DNA of 7,778 nt, from NCBI GenBank assembly GCA_036567205.1, contig DATCVA010000175.1, forward strand, positions 1-7,778, given 5' to 3'. The position numbers were made by a program, and so were the translations under genes. Positions 7,743 to 7,778 of this stretch are shown one piece after another. Numbering within the stretch: the stretch's first letter is position 1; the number at the start of each line of letters is the position of its first letter. The notes under the pieces are model-generated. The model was not told the origin of the DNA. It saw only the letters and a program-made list of their open reading frames with translations, and made no database searches. The stretch is from DATCVA01 sp036567205 (lineage in GTDB: Bacteria > Pseudomonadota > Gammaproteobacteria > Burkholderiales > Burkholderiaceae_B).

Positions 7743-7778
7743 CGCTACGTTGTCATACTCTCGTGCCGCGGCCGCGGC
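7743..7778. other. Right-edge non-coding tail with a 14-bp GC palindrome
   Basis: No gene can be assigned to these 36 bases. They end in GCCGCGGCCGCGGC (7765-7778), which is its own reverse complement and may continue beyond the window. It could be the start of a terminator stem for the DUF883 gene or simply GC-rich sequence; the missing flank prevents a decision. Confidence 0.4.

Overview
The window reads as ordinary betaproteobacterial chromosome, most likely from the Alcaligenaceae (Bordetella/Achromobacter/Pusillimonas neighbourhood). The basis is protein similarity by eye, the queA-tgt-yajC-secD order and a moderately GC-rich composition; no database was searched. Coding density is high and no gene looks broken. 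I see no mobile element, CRISPR array, tRNA or rRNA.

Minus strand, 1-4309: a single gene train read from right to left, queA, tgt, yajC and secD. secD runs off the left edge with about 548 codons present, and secF probably follows outside. queA and tgt carry two steps of queuosine tRNA modification and overlap by 4 bp. yajC and secD encode accessory membrane subunits of the Sec translocase. The 71-bp yajC-secD gap holds a hairpin followed by a T-rich tract on the transcribed strand, which could be an attenuator that lowers secD relative to yajC.

The divergent gap 4310-4437 separates queA from the plus-strand genes and contains a 7-bp inverted repeat with a tandem 5-bp repeat between its arms.

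Plus strand, 4438-7742: dacB (PBP4-type D-Ala-D-Ala carboxypeptidase/endopeptidase, exported), upp (uracil phosphoribosyltransferase, 35 bp downstream), an unrecognised exported protein of about 242 residues with four cysteines, and a small DUF883/ElaB-YqjD-type membrane-anchored protein. The 94-bp gap before the unrecognised gene contains a perfect 16-bp AT-rich palindrome. The last 36 bases hold no gene and end in a perfect 14-bp GC palindrome.

No clearly new biological system is visible. The points most worth a second look are the unrecognised exported protein with its upstream palindrome, and the hairpin between yajC and secD. No non-coding stretch exceeds 300 bases.
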